Part shown: positions 33,735-42,229 of the stretch, piece by piece
How positions within the stretch are numbered: position 1 is the first letter of the stretch
How the letters are laid out: the number at the start of each line of letters is the position of its first letter
NCBI GenBank assembly: GCA_947476675.1
Contig: CANJRL010000004.1
Span: forward strand, 1 to 48,027
Length of the DNA: 48,027 bases
Direction of reading: 5' to 3'
Source: Phycisphaerales bacterium
GTDB lineage: Bacteria; Planctomycetota; Phycisphaerae; Phycisphaerales; UBA1924
The notes under the pieces: model-generated
The model's input: only the letters and a program-made list of their open reading frames with translations
The model's database searches: none
Told to the model about the DNA's origin: nothing
Position numbers and translations under genes: made by a program

Positions 33735-35558
33735 ATGCTTCCATCGATCATCGCCCAGACGCATCCCGAGGGCCCGGGCGCGTTTCTTCACGTGCTGATC
33801 ATCCTCGCGGCGGCGGGACTGACCGCCATCGTCGCGCGCCGGGTGCACATCGACACGATCCCCGCCTATCTGGTGGCCGGGGCGCTGATCGGGCCGCACG
33901 CGCTGGGCCTGGTCCCCGGGGGCGAGCGCCTCGAGACGATCGCGAGCGTCTCGACGATCCTGCTGATGTTCGGCATCGGCCTGCAGATGGACATCACGAC
34001 GCTGAGGAGCAGCCTGTCGATCATCCTCGGGGGCGGGGTGGGCGCGACGGTGCTGGCCGGGCTGGTGTGCTGGCCGGTGGCGATGCTCTTCGGCCTTCAG
34101 GCGCCCGCGGCGCTGGCGGTGTCGATGGCGATGGCGATCTCCTCGACCGCCGTCCTCCTTCGCATGCTGCAGGCGCGGCGCGAGATGAAGAAGCCCTCCG
34201 GACGGCTGTCGCTGCTGGTCTCGGTCGTGCAGGACCTGGTCTCGCTGGGGGTGCTGATCTCGATCCCGATGCTCGCGGCGTGGCAGGGGGCGTCGTCCAC
34301 CGGGAGCGTCGAGAGCGGTCCGATGCAGACGCCCCTGGGGAACTTCGTCGTCGGCGCAGCGCTCAAGATCGGCGTCGTGGCGGCGATCATCGTGCTCGGT
34401 CGGCTCGTGCTCCCGCGCCTCTTGCGCGAGGCGGGCGGGGGCGGGTCGAACGAGGCCCCGATGGTGCTCTCCACCGCCGCCGCCATCGGCGCCGCGGTCG
34501 GGGCGTCGGCGGCGGGTCTGAGCGCCGAACTGGGCGCGTTCCTGGCCGGGCTGATGCTCTCGGGCTCGCAGTTCCGGCACCAGATCGCGGGCCAGATCCT
34601 GCCCCTGCGCGACCTGCTGCTCGCGGTGTTCTTCACCGTGGTCGGCATGAAGGTGGACCCGGCGATGGTGGCGCAGTGCTGGTGGATCATCCTGCTGGGG
34701 CTGGCGGCAATGGTGGCGGTGAAATCGGTGGTGATCGGGTTCACCTGCTGGGCGATCGGCGCCGCCCCGACCACGGCGGCGGTGGTGGGCCTGACGCTGT
34801 CGATGGCGAGCGAGTTCAGCCTGGTGCTCCTCGACGTGGCTCGAAAGACCCCGTCGGGGCCGGCGGGGACGCTGATCTCGGACCAGGTGCTGGGCGTTGG
34901 GACGGCGATCGTGGCGCTGTCGCTGCTCGCGGCGCCGCTGCTGTTCCGGATCAGCGACCGGCTGAGGCCTTGGGCGCTGCGCCTCCCCCCGGCGCCCTGG
35001 ATCAGGGTGTCTCAGATGACTGCGCTCGTGGAGAAGGACCCGCCGGCGGAGGGGAGAAGCCACGCGGCGCCCATGAATCTGAACCACGTCGTGCTGGCCG
35101 GGTACGGCGTGGTCGGCCGCGCGGTCGCGGACCGGCTGGACGCGATGGGCGCCAAGTGCACGATCATCGAGTTCAACCCCGGGACGGTGACGACGCAGGC
35201 GCGGCTCGGGCGATCGATCGTCTTCGGCGACGCCTCGAACCAGGAGGTGCTGGAATCGGCCGGCATCCGCCACGCCGACGCGGTAATCCTGACCATGCCC
35301 GACGAGGAGGCGGTGCTCCGGGCGTGCCAGATGGTGCGGCAGATGAACCCCCACGCGTTCATCGCGGCGCGGACCAACTTCCTGAGCAAGGGGATGGCCG
35401 CGACGCGGCTGGGCGCGGACCACGTGACCATCGAGGAGATCGCGACGGCGGAATCGATGGCGTGGGAGGTGACGCGGCAACTGGCGGAGCGGGCGATCAA
35501 CCGGACCGGCGCGCTGACGCCGGCGGCGCCCGCACCGGCGGGAACGCCGAGCGCGTGA
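33735..35558 (+). CDS. Kef-type cation:proton antiporter with TrkA-N domain
   Basis: A 607-aa inner-membrane protein. The N-terminal two thirds (to about 410) form the CPA2 exchanger with a dozen hydrophobic segments, including IPAYLVAGALIGPHALGLV and AELGAFLAGLMLSGSQF. The C-terminal RCK/TrkA-N domain (about 445-570) starts with VLAGYGVVGRAVADRL, an NAD(H)-binding motif, and GDASNQEVLESAGIRHADAV. The family exchanges K+ or Na+ for H+ under nucleotide or glutathione control. A TTG 3 bp upstream is another possible start. The ATG fits the leaderless -10 pattern. Confidence 0.93.
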   Translation: MLPSIIAQTHPEGPGAFLHVLIILAAAGLTAIVARRVHIDTIPAYLVAGALIGPHALGLVPGGERLETIASVSTILLMFGIGLQMDITTLRSSLSIILGGGVGATVLAGLVCWPVAMLFGLQAPAALAVSMAMAISSTAVLLRMLQARREMKKPSGRLSLLVSVVQDLVSLGVLISIPMLAAWQGASSTGSVESGPMQTPLGNFVVGAALKIGVVAAIIVLGRLVLPRLLREAGGGGSNEAPMVLSTAAAIGAAVGASAAGLSAELGAFLAGLMLSGSQFRHQIAGQILPLRDLLLAVFFTVVGMKVDPAMVAQCWWIILLGLAAMVAVKSVVIGFTCWAIGAAPTTAAVVGLTLSMASEFSLVLLDVARKTPSGPAGTLISDQVLGVGTAIVALSLLAAPLLFRISDRLRPWALRLPPAPWIRVSQMTALVEKDPPAEGRSHAAPMNLNHVVLAGYGVVGRAVADRLDAMGAKCTIIEFNPGTVTTQARLGRSIVFGDASNQEVLESAGIRHADAVILTMPDEEAVLRACQMVRQMNPHAFIAARTNFLSKGMAATRLGADHVTIEEIATAESMAWEVTRQLAERAINRTGALTPAAPAPAGTPSA

Positions 35559-35561
35559 TCG
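35540..35561. repeat. 22-bp direct repeat, left copy (overlaps antiporter 3' end)
   Basis: GGGAACGCCGAGCGCGTGAT followed by CG recurs at 35915-35936 with one change. The pair flanks the small gene 35649-35897. Confidence 0.6.
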
Positions 35562-35636
35562 CCCGCGGCGGGGCCCACCTGCGCCGGCGCTGTTGTCGGC
35601 GGCCAGCGGCGGTGCGCTCCGCGGTCATCGGGGGGC

Positions 35637-35642
35637 TACCAT
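35637..35642 (+). promoter_or_regulatory. -10-like box, leaderless spacing (small conserved gene)
   Basis: TACCAT ends 6 nt before the ATG at 35649. Confidence 0.45.
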
Positions 35643-35648
35643 CCCTCG

Positions 35649-35897
35649 ATGCTCGCGTCCGACATCAAAGAGCGCCTCTCGAAGGACCCCTTCGAGCCGT
35701 TCCGGATCCGCAGCAGCAGCGGCGAGTGCTACGACATCACCAGCCCGTTCCTTGTTGCGCTGATGAAGTCCAAGGTGTTCATCGCGGCGCCAAACTCCGA
35801 CCGATGGGCCGAGTTGTCGTATCTCCACGTCGCGACGCTCGAGTCTGCGGGGAACGGGCACGCCCGTCGCGGCACTCGCGGCAAGCGGCATCGCTGA
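35649..35897 (+). CDS. small conserved hypothetical protein
   Basis: An 82-aa protein. Its first 55 residues (LSKDPFEPFRIRSSSGECYD, then ITSPFLVAL, SKVFIAAPNSDRWAEL and LHVATLESA) look like a compact all-beta fold found as small stand-alone proteins in planctomycetes. The last 15 residues are basic (GHARRGTRGKRHR) and may bind nucleic acid. It is flanked by imperfect 22-bp direct repeats. A 14-bp piece of its 3' end (TCGCGGCAAGCGGC, 35876-35889) recurs downstream at 36027-36040. No function can be given. Confidence 0.65.
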   Translation: MLASDIKERLSKDPFEPFRIRSSSGECYDITSPFLVALMKSKVFIAAPNSDRWAELSYLHVATLESAGNGHARRGTRGKRHR

Positions 35898-35914
35898 GCC
35901 GCGAGCGACACACC

Positions 35915-35936
35915 GGGAACGCCGAGCGCGCGATCG
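35915..35936. repeat. 22-bp direct repeat, right copy
   Basis: Matches 35540-35561 at 21 of 22 positions. It lies 17 bp after the small gene. The rest of 35898-36155 holds no convincing gene. Confidence 0.6.
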
Positions 35937-36155
35937 GCCCGTGCGAATCTCCCATATGACATCGCCGGACCGGTCCCGCGAGGTCACCGGCCTGCCGCTG
36001 GCGGTGTCGGCCCCCGTCGGCAGCCGTCGCGGCAAGCGGCGCCCGCACCGAGGGATCCGGGCACAGAAGCATCTCGACGACGTATCTCGGGAGGGTGAAT
36101 CTCCGCGGACCGAAGGGACACCGCTTTGCTAGATCCGCTCATCGCCCGCCCCTGA

Positions 36156-37184
36156 TCAGTGCTCCCCCTGCGCCGCCAGCCACCGCTCGCAGTCCAGCGC
36201 CGCTTGGCACCCCATGCCCGCCGCCGTCACCGCCTGGCGGTACGTCGCGTCGGCGACGTCCCCCGCCGCGAAGACGCCCTCGATGTTGGTGTACGAACTC
36301 CTGGTCTTGAGCGCGATGTAACCGGCGGCGTCGAGCTCGATGCCCGAGCCTTCAAGAAACCCGGTCGCCGGGGTGTGGCCGATGGCGATGAACAGGCCGC
36401 GCACGTCGAGTCGGCTCTTCTCGCCCGTGACGGTGTCGCGGAGGATGACGCCCTCGACCCTGTCCTCCCCCGCCACGTCCTCCACGACCTTGTTCCACAG
36501 GACCCTGGCGTTGGGCTGGCCGAGGTAGCGCTGCTGCATGATGCGGCTGGCGCGGAGCGAATCGCGGCGGTGGATGATGTAGACGGTCGATGCGAACTTG
36601 GTGAGGTACGTCGCCTCTTCGAGCGCCGTGTCGCCGCCCCCGACGACCGCGAGCGGCTGGTTGCGGAAGATGGGCAGGGCGCCATCGCACACGGCGCAGG
36701 CCGAGACGCCGCCCCCTTGCATCGCGAGGCGCATCTCGTTCTTGAGTCCCAGCCAGTTGGCGGTGGCGCCGGTGGCGATGATGACCGACTTGGCAACGAC
36801 CTCGCGCCCATCCTCCGCGGTGAGCGTGAAGGGGCGCTTCGAGAAGTCGCACCTCGCGACGTCCTCGCCGAGCACGCGCGTGCCGAAACGCTCGGCCTGC
36901 TGCTGGAAGAGGCGCATCATCTCGGGCCCGGTGACGCCGTGGGGGAAGCCGGGGTAGTTCTCGACGTCGGTGGTGAGCATGAGCTGCCCGCCGGGCAGAA
37001 CGATCGAGGGCGTCTGCTTGGGCGTGCCGGCGAACACGACGGGGTCGAGGCGGGCGCGGGCGGCGTACACCGCGGCGGTCCACGAGGCGGGGCCGGAGCC
37101 GATGATGACCACCTTGTGGGGGTCGGCGCGGGTCCCCGCGGTGGCGCCCTTGGGAGAACTGCTTGCGTGCGCGTGGTCGGCCAA
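36156..37184 (-). CDS. trxB: thioredoxin reductase (NADPH)
   Basis: A 342-aa FAD enzyme that reduces thioredoxin with NADPH. FAD motif is IIGSGPASWTAA (28-39), redox pair Cys163/Cys166 in CAVCDG, NADPH motif VVGGGDTALEEATYL and the closing FAD site GVFAAGDVADATYRQAVTAAGMG. The first motif has GPASW where most family members have GPAGY. No ATG or GTG fits; the TTG at 37184 has AGGAG 6 nt upstream and gives a 20-odd residue leader before the FAD domain. The gene follows the large secreted protein gene by 61 bp and is likely in the same transcript. Confidence 0.93.
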   Translation of the reverse strand: MADHAHASSSPKGATAGTRADPHKVVIIGSGPASWTAAVYAARARLDPVVFAGTPKQTPSIVLPGGQLMLTTDVENYPGFPHGVTGPEMMRLFQQQAERFGTRVLGEDVARCDFSKRPFTLTAEDGREVVAKSVIIATGATANWLGLKNEMRLAMQGGGVSACAVCDGALPIFRNQPLAVVGGGDTALEEATYLTKFASTVYIIHRRDSLRASRIMQQRYLGQPNARVLWNKVVEDVAGEDRVEGVILRDTVTGEKSRLDVRGLFIAIGHTPATGFLEGSGIELDAAGYIALKTRSSYTNIEGVFAAGDVADATYRQAVTAAGMGCQAALDCERWLAAQGEH

Positions 37185-37245
37185 TGCGTGCTCCTGGCGC
37201 CGAAACGCGTGGCTGTGTCGGCGTGAGTCTTGGATGCCGGCGGGG

Positions 37246-39447
37246 TCAGCCGGGGAGCCGCCCCGGACCCGGTCGCGACGGCCCCGGGCTGCTCGGCGCC
37301 GGGCTCGAGCCCTGCTGCTGCCGCGTGCCCTCGCGGCGGCGAACCTCCTCGGCGGAGGGCGGCTGTCCGCCGGGCTCGTACTCGAGCCACGGGCCGCTGA
37401 CCCCCGCGACGCCCACATTGCGGCGGACCAGTTCGTCGCGGACAAGGCTGATCAGCGGCGGCCAGATGAGCACATCGCTGCCCCCCGCGCCGACCGACTT
37501 GGCCCAGTTGCGCTGCTGATCGGGCCCCACGGAGTAGAGCACAAACTGCTTGTCGTCGAGCGTGACGACGAAGGACGACCGCGGCGCGGCCTTGATGCCC
37601 GCGCGCCAGGCGTCCACGATCTTCGCGACCTGCTCCGCGGCGGAGGGCCGCTTGGCGTTCGCGTCGGACGGGTCGGGCAAGGAACGGCGCAACTCGCGGT
37701 CGATCGCGCTCGGGTCGAACCCGGCGCCGCGCTCGGCGTCGGCGGTCACGCGATCGCGTATCGCGGGGTCGACCGCGGCGAGCAACTCAGCGCGCTTCGC
37801 GTCCCACTCCTTGGCCACGCCGGCCAGGCCCTTGAGGGCCTCCTGGGCCGCTGGGCTGGGCTGGCCGTAGGAGGCCTTCTGGGCCTCGTCGACCGTTTTC
37901 GCCAAGGCTTCGAGTTTGGCCTTGCCGAGATCGACGAGCGCAGTGCCGATCTTCTCGACCTCCCGGGCCACATCGGCGGTCGGGCCGTCCTCGGTCATCC
38001 CCGGGGCCGCCACGCCCATGAAGTGGGGCTTGGGAAGTTCCCGCTCCTTCTGCGGGGTGTCGCGGATGGGGACGAAGAGATGGAAGTCGCGCCTGTCAGG
38101 CGTGTAGGGATCCGGATCGAGGTCCTTGATGTAGGCGGGGCGGGTGGCCTGCTGGTTGGGGGGGAACTTCTGGTAGCGCAGCGCGTAGGCCTGCACCGCG
38201 AGGGCCTGGCGGGCGCCCCCGAGCAGCGTGTTGAGCCGCAGGCGGAGCCGGAACATCTCCTCGACCGGGGCGGCGATGGCGTCGACAGCGGCGAACCGCG
38301 CCTTGTCCATCTTCTCAAAGTCGCTGGGGCGGTCGAGGGCGCGGTCGAAGGGTGGGAGGGCCCAGCGCTTGGCCCAGTCGTCGAAAACGAACCTCACCTG
38401 GTCGCCGGTGTCGTAGGTGCTCGCGTGCTTGGCGCCGCTCTCGCCCCACCGGGCGGATTCTCCGTACTGGGTCAGCGGCCTGCCGGCGCTGGTGACGCGG
38501 GCCATGGTCGGGCCGAAGGCGCCGGCGTCGACGCCCCCGCGCTCGACGAAGGAGCGCGCCACGACCTGCTCGGCGGCGAGGCGGTCGCCCTGGGGCATCT
38601 GGATGCGCTCGACGAGCAGCGACTTGCGGTCCAGATCGGCGTTGAGATCCGCGAGGTCCTGGTCCTTGAGCGACGAGGGGTAGGTCCGGATGACATCGAG
38701 GATCCGCTCGATCCCCGACTGCATCGCGATGTACCCCCACCGCTTCTCGCGGAAGAACTCGCGATCGGCCATCTGGCGGCCGAGCATGACCCAGCGGACG
38801 AGCAGGGAGGCGGCGTCGCGGGCCTTGCCGGCCTCCCCCAGCCGCGTCGCCTCGACCTGCACCGCCATGCCCAGCCGGTCGAGCCCGGCCAGGGCATTGA
38901 ACCGAGCCGCGGCGAGCAAGGGCGGGTCGCCCAAGTCGGTGTACAGGCCGGCGCTGCGCACCGCGGGATCCGCGGCGTCGCGCCCGTAGCCCTGTTGAAA
39001 GGCGAAGCGCTCACCGGGCGCCGTGGCCTTGCGCATCGCTTCGATGGCCTCCTGCTGCGCGGGGGCCGCGGCCCACTTCTCCGCGGCGGGCCATTGCGCG
39101 GGGCTGAGTTTCGGAGACAGCAGCGCAGCGTGCAGGAGGGAGGCGAGTCCCGAGTCCGCCGGGGGCGGCTGCATCGCGGCGATCTTGGGGAGCAGGATGA
39201 GGTCCGTGCGGGACTCGTCGGCCACGGCCTGGTCGCGCCGTTTGTAGATCTCGTTTGCCTTGCGTACATACTCCGCGTCGATCGCGGCCCTGCCCGACGT
39301 TGAGGCCGCGCCCTGCGCAGGGACGGACGCGGGCGCCGAGGCGGCGTCCTGCGACAGCGCCGCGGCCCCATGGACAAGCCCCGCCAGACCGGCCGCCGCC
39401 CACACCGCGGCGCGGCGACCGCACCACCACCGTTCCTGCGAACCCAT
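37246..39447 (-). CDS. large secreted hypothetical protein
   Basis: A 733-aa exported protein with a signal peptide (GRRAAVWAAAGLAGLVHGAAA) and a long, mostly helical body. One stretch, RQALAVQAYALRYQKFPPNQ followed by KDLDPDPYTPDRRDFH, resembles a motif common in large planctomycete envelope proteins, where a pseudopilin-like helix is followed by a 'PxDPYxPD' segment. The C-terminus is Pro/Ser/Arg-rich and disordered (PSSPGPSRPGPGRLPG). ATG 39447 has GGAG about 9 nt upstream; ATG 39462 in the same frame is the alternative. TACGAT about 25 nt before the latter may be the -10. Function unknown. Confidence 0.75.
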   Translation of the reverse strand: MGSQERWWCGRRAAVWAAAGLAGLVHGAAALSQDAASAPASVPAQGAASTSGRAAIDAEYVRKANEIYKRRDQAVADESRTDLILLPKIAAMQPPPADSGLASLLHAALLSPKLSPAQWPAAEKWAAAPAQQEAIEAMRKATAPGERFAFQQGYGRDAADPAVRSAGLYTDLGDPPLLAAARFNALAGLDRLGMAVQVEATRLGEAGKARDAASLLVRWVMLGRQMADREFFREKRWGYIAMQSGIERILDVIRTYPSSLKDQDLADLNADLDRKSLLVERIQMPQGDRLAAEQVVARSFVERGGVDAGAFGPTMARVTSAGRPLTQYGESARWGESGAKHASTYDTGDQVRFVFDDWAKRWALPPFDRALDRPSDFEKMDKARFAAVDAIAAPVEEMFRLRLRLNTLLGGARQALAVQAYALRYQKFPPNQQATRPAYIKDLDPDPYTPDRRDFHLFVPIRDTPQKERELPKPHFMGVAAPGMTEDGPTADVAREVEKIGTALVDLGKAKLEALAKTVDEAQKASYGQPSPAAQEALKGLAGVAKEWDAKRAELLAAVDPAIRDRVTADAERGAGFDPSAIDRELRRSLPDPSDANAKRPSAAEQVAKIVDAWRAGIKAAPRSSFVVTLDDKQFVLYSVGPDQQRNWAKSVGAGGSDVLIWPPLISLVRDELVRRNVGVAGVSGPWLEYEPGGQPPSAEEVRRREGTRQQQGSSPAPSSPGPSRPGPGRLPG

Positions 39448-39541
39448 GCGTGTGATCTCCATGCTCGTACCCGGAGTCTGAGCGGATCGTATCAGCGCCC
39501 GCGCCCGGGTTCTCCCGGCCCTGCATCGGATCCGGAGGCTG

Positions 39542-39547
39542 TACACT
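39542..39547 (+). promoter_or_regulatory. possible -10 box of ald
   Basis: TACACT stands 66 bp before the ald ATG. The -35 region is weak (CTGCAT). Confidence 0.35.
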
Positions 39548-39613
39548 CCTCCCCCATATTCCCGCGCGCCGCGGCGCCGCGGAGAACCCGCCCCCCCCGC
39601 GAGAGACCATCCC

Positions 39614-40732
39614 ATGATCGTCGGCGTCCCGAAGGAAGTGAAACCGGACGAGTCGCGCGTCGGCATGCTGCCGGTGGGCGCGGAGCTGCTGCTCCGCGAC
39701 AAGCACAGGGTGGTAGTGGAGAAGGGGGCCGGGCTGGGCGCCGGCTTCTCCGACGAGCAGTACGAGGCCGCCGGCGCGGCCATCGTGCCCACGGCGGCGG
39801 AGGTCTGGGCCCAGGCCGACCTGATCGTGAAGGTGAAGGAGCCGCAGCCCAAGGAGATCCCGCAGATGCGGCGCGGGCAGCTGGTCTTCACCTACTTCCA
39901 CTTCGCCGCGGACAAGGAGATGACGATGGGATGCCTGAAGCAGGGCATCACGTCGATCGTGTACGAGACCCTCGAGCAGCCAGGCCCCACCGGCCGCCCG
40001 ACGCTTCCCCTGCTCACGCCCATGTCCGAGGTCGCGGGCAAGATGTCGGTGCAGAACGGCGCCAAGTACCTGGAGAGGCCCCAGGGCGGGCGCGGCATCC
40101 TGCTCGGGGGCGTGCCGGGCGTCTCGCCGGCGAAGGTGGTGATCCTGGGGGGAGGCGTGGTGGGAACGTGCGCGGCGAAGATGGCCGCGGGCCTGGGCGC
40201 ACACGTCGTCATCCTCGACGTCAACCTCGACCGGCTCCGCTACCTCGACGACGTGATGCCCAAGAACTGCGTCACCGTCTACTCCGAGCCGCACGCCATC
40301 CGCCGGCACATCGAGGACGCCGACCTGGTGATCGGCGGCATCCTGATCCCCGCGGCGAGGGCGCCCTACCTGGTCCGCCGCGAGGACCTCAAGCGCATGC
40401 GTCCGGGAGCCGTCGTCGTCGATGTCGCGATCGACCAGGGCGGGTGCTTCGAGACCAGCCGCCCGACGACGCACTCGGACCCGATCTTCACCGTCGACGG
40501 CGTGATCCACTACTGCGTCGCCAACATGCCCGGCGCCGTCCCCCGCACCTCGACGCTCGCGCTCACCAACGCCACCCTGCCCTGGGCGGTCAAGATCGCG
40601 AACCACGGCGTGTCGGCGATCGCGCGGCAGGACCCGGGCTTCGCCAAGGCGATCGGCACGGCGGACGGGAAACTGCACTCCAAGCCGGTCGCTGAGGCGC
40701 ACGGGCTCGAGTACATGGCGCCGGCCTTCTGA
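39614..40732 (+). CDS. ald: alanine dehydrogenase
   Basis: A 372-aa NAD-dependent enzyme, the usual length, converting L-alanine to pyruvate and ammonia. Key parts are the N-terminal MIVGVPKEVKPDESRVGMLP, the substrate lysine in LIVKVKEPQPKEI, the catalytic His in FTYFHFAADKEMT, the NAD motif VVILGGGVVGTCAAKMAAGLGA, and the Asp-containing VVVDVAIDQGGCFETSRPTTH. The start is the only ATG giving the conserved N-terminus. It is convergent with the MFS gene, 21 bp apart. Confidence 0.97.
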   Translation: MIVGVPKEVKPDESRVGMLPVGAELLLRDKHRVVVEKGAGLGAGFSDEQYEAAGAAIVPTAAEVWAQADLIVKVKEPQPKEIPQMRRGQLVFTYFHFAADKEMTMGCLKQGITSIVYETLEQPGPTGRPTLPLLTPMSEVAGKMSVQNGAKYLERPQGGRGILLGGVPGVSPAKVVILGGGVVGTCAAKMAAGLGAHVVILDVNLDRLRYLDDVMPKNCVTVYSEPHAIRRHIEDADLVIGGILIPAARAPYLVRREDLKRMRPGAVVVDVAIDQGGCFETSRPTTHSDPIFTVDGVIHYCVANMPGAVPRTSTLALTNATLPWAVKIANHGVSAIARQDPGFAKAIGTADGKLHSKPVAEAHGLEYMAPAF

Positions 40733-40753
40733 GGGTCCCGCGCTCGCCGCGCG

Positions 40754-42061
40754 TCAGCCGTCCGCCTCGCGGGCCGCGGCGATGCCGGCGCGGACGTCCA
40801 CCGTCGCCATCCCGGCGATGCCCGCGACGAAGAACCCGACCACCATCCACATCGCCGCGGTCTCGCCCAGCAGATCACCGGTGATGCCGAAGGCCAGCGG
40901 GCCGATGGTCGCGGCGCCGCAGGACGCCAGGCCCCACAACCCGAAGAACTCCGCCGATTTGGCGCGCGGGGAGAGCACCCCGACCAGGGCCCGGCTCGCC
41001 GACCCGGCGCCGCCGAGCCCGACGCCCACGAGGTTGCCCACGACCCAGAAGAGCCACGTCCACCCCGGCGTCTTGGGCATCGCGGCGGCGATGACCGAGG
41101 CGACCGTCCACAGCGCCAGCAGGCCGATGATGGCGCGGCGGTGGCCCACGCGGTCCTGGATCACCCCCACGACGAAGGCCCCCACGCCGGCGCTGACCGC
41201 GATCACCAGCATGAGCAGCGTGAGGCGGAAATCGTCGAAGCCGAAGCGGCTCTTGGCGATCACGCTCGAGAAGTACACCACCACCTTCATGCCGCACGAA
41301 TAGACCAGGAACACCAGCAGGAACCGCACGGCGTGGCGCTGCCCGCCGGCGTCGCGCAGTGTGTGCCGCAGCCGGCCGATGGCCTCGCGGAGCAGGGGCT
41401 TGCCGGCCGCGCCCGGGGCGGCGCCGACGCGGTCCTTGAGCAGGAGGAGCGTCGGCGTCGCCATCACCAGGAACCAGACCCCCGCGAACAGGAACACGCG
41501 GCGCAGGGTGGCGTCGGAAAAGTCCTTCGTGCCGGTGATCAGCAGCGTCGCGGGAAGGATCGCGCACGTGCTCAGGTAGCCCATCGCCCACCCGATGCCC
41601 GACACCCGGCCGGCCGTCGCGGCGGTCGAGATCTGCGGCAGGAACGAGCCGAGGAAGCTCTCGCCCGCCGCGAAGGCGAACGCCGCCCCGATATAGAGCC
41701 CCATCGCCGCCCACATCGCGCCGGGCGTCGAGGGCGTGACGAAGCACAGCGAGCAGGTCATGGCCACGCACGCCAGGCAGCTCGCCACCAGCCCTAGGCG
41801 CCGGGCGCCTTTCACATCGGCCATCGCCCCGAGCAGCGGCGTGGCGAGCACCACCATCCCGTTGCTCGCGGCGACCGCGACCCCCCACCAGAGTTTCCCG
41901 GCCTCGGGGTTCGGCGCGAGGCGGCCGGTGAAATAGAGCGCGAAGAACACGGTGTTGATGAGCACCGCGAAGGAATGGTTCGCGAGGTCGTACATCCCCC
42001 ACACCCAGACCTCGCGCGGGTTGGCGAGCCCCCGGAACGGATTCAATCGCGAAAGGATCAC
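40754..42061 (-). CDS. MFS transporter, Atg22/UMF1-like
   Basis: A 435-aa inner-membrane transporter with about twelve hydrophobic segments. The N-terminus (RLNPFRGLANPREVWVWGMYD, then LANHSFAVLINTVFF) and the MFS loop LLGAMADVKGARRLGLV match the bacterial relatives of yeast vacuolar exporter Atg22, proposed to export amino acids or similar small molecules. Three starts are possible: ATG 42124, GTG 42070 and GTG 42061. I prefer GTG 42061 because TAAGGT ends 7 nt before it and the conserved region begins at once. Substrate unknown. Confidence 0.85.
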   Translation of the reverse strand: MILSRLNPFRGLANPREVWVWGMYDLANHSFAVLINTVFFALYFTGRLAPNPEAGKLWWGVAVAASNGMVVLATPLLGAMADVKGARRLGLVASCLACVAMTCSLCFVTPSTPGAMWAAMGLYIGAAFAFAAGESFLGSFLPQISTAATAGRVSGIGWAMGYLSTCAILPATLLITGTKDFSDATLRRVFLFAGVWFLVMATPTLLLLKDRVGAAPGAAGKPLLREAIGRLRHTLRDAGGQRHAVRFLLVFLVYSCGMKVVVYFSSVIAKSRFGFDDFRLTLLMLVIAVSAGVGAFVVGVIQDRVGHRRAIIGLLALWTVASVIAAAMPKTPGWTWLFWVVGNLVGVGLGGAGSASRALVGVLSPRAKSAEFFGLWGLASCGAATIGPLAFGITGDLLGETAAMWMVVGFFVAGIAGMATVDVRAGIAAAREADG

Positions 42062-42068
42062 CGGGAGC

Positions 42069-42074
42069 ACCTTA
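42069..42074 (-). promoter_or_regulatory. -10-like box, leaderless spacing (MFS gene)
   Basis: TAAGGT on the minus strand ends 7 nt before the GTG at 42061. The same hexamer precedes the gene at 7056. Confidence 0.4.
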
Positions 42075-42229
42075 CGCGAAGAGCAGCCCGGGTCCGCCCC
42101 GTGGATCCTGCGTGGATCCCGCATCGTGCCTTACACCCGATCCCCTCGAGGGCTCCCGTTCCGGCTTGGCGTCCGGCGCTCCGTCCCCAGCGCGCGGGGA
42201 GCGCTCCTGGCCCCGACCGCGCCGCCCTG

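Noticed and set aside
35941-36132. 63-residue open frame after the small conserved gene
   Set aside because: Low-complexity basic translation, no ribosome binding site, and no box at the usual distance; at most a decayed duplicate fragment.
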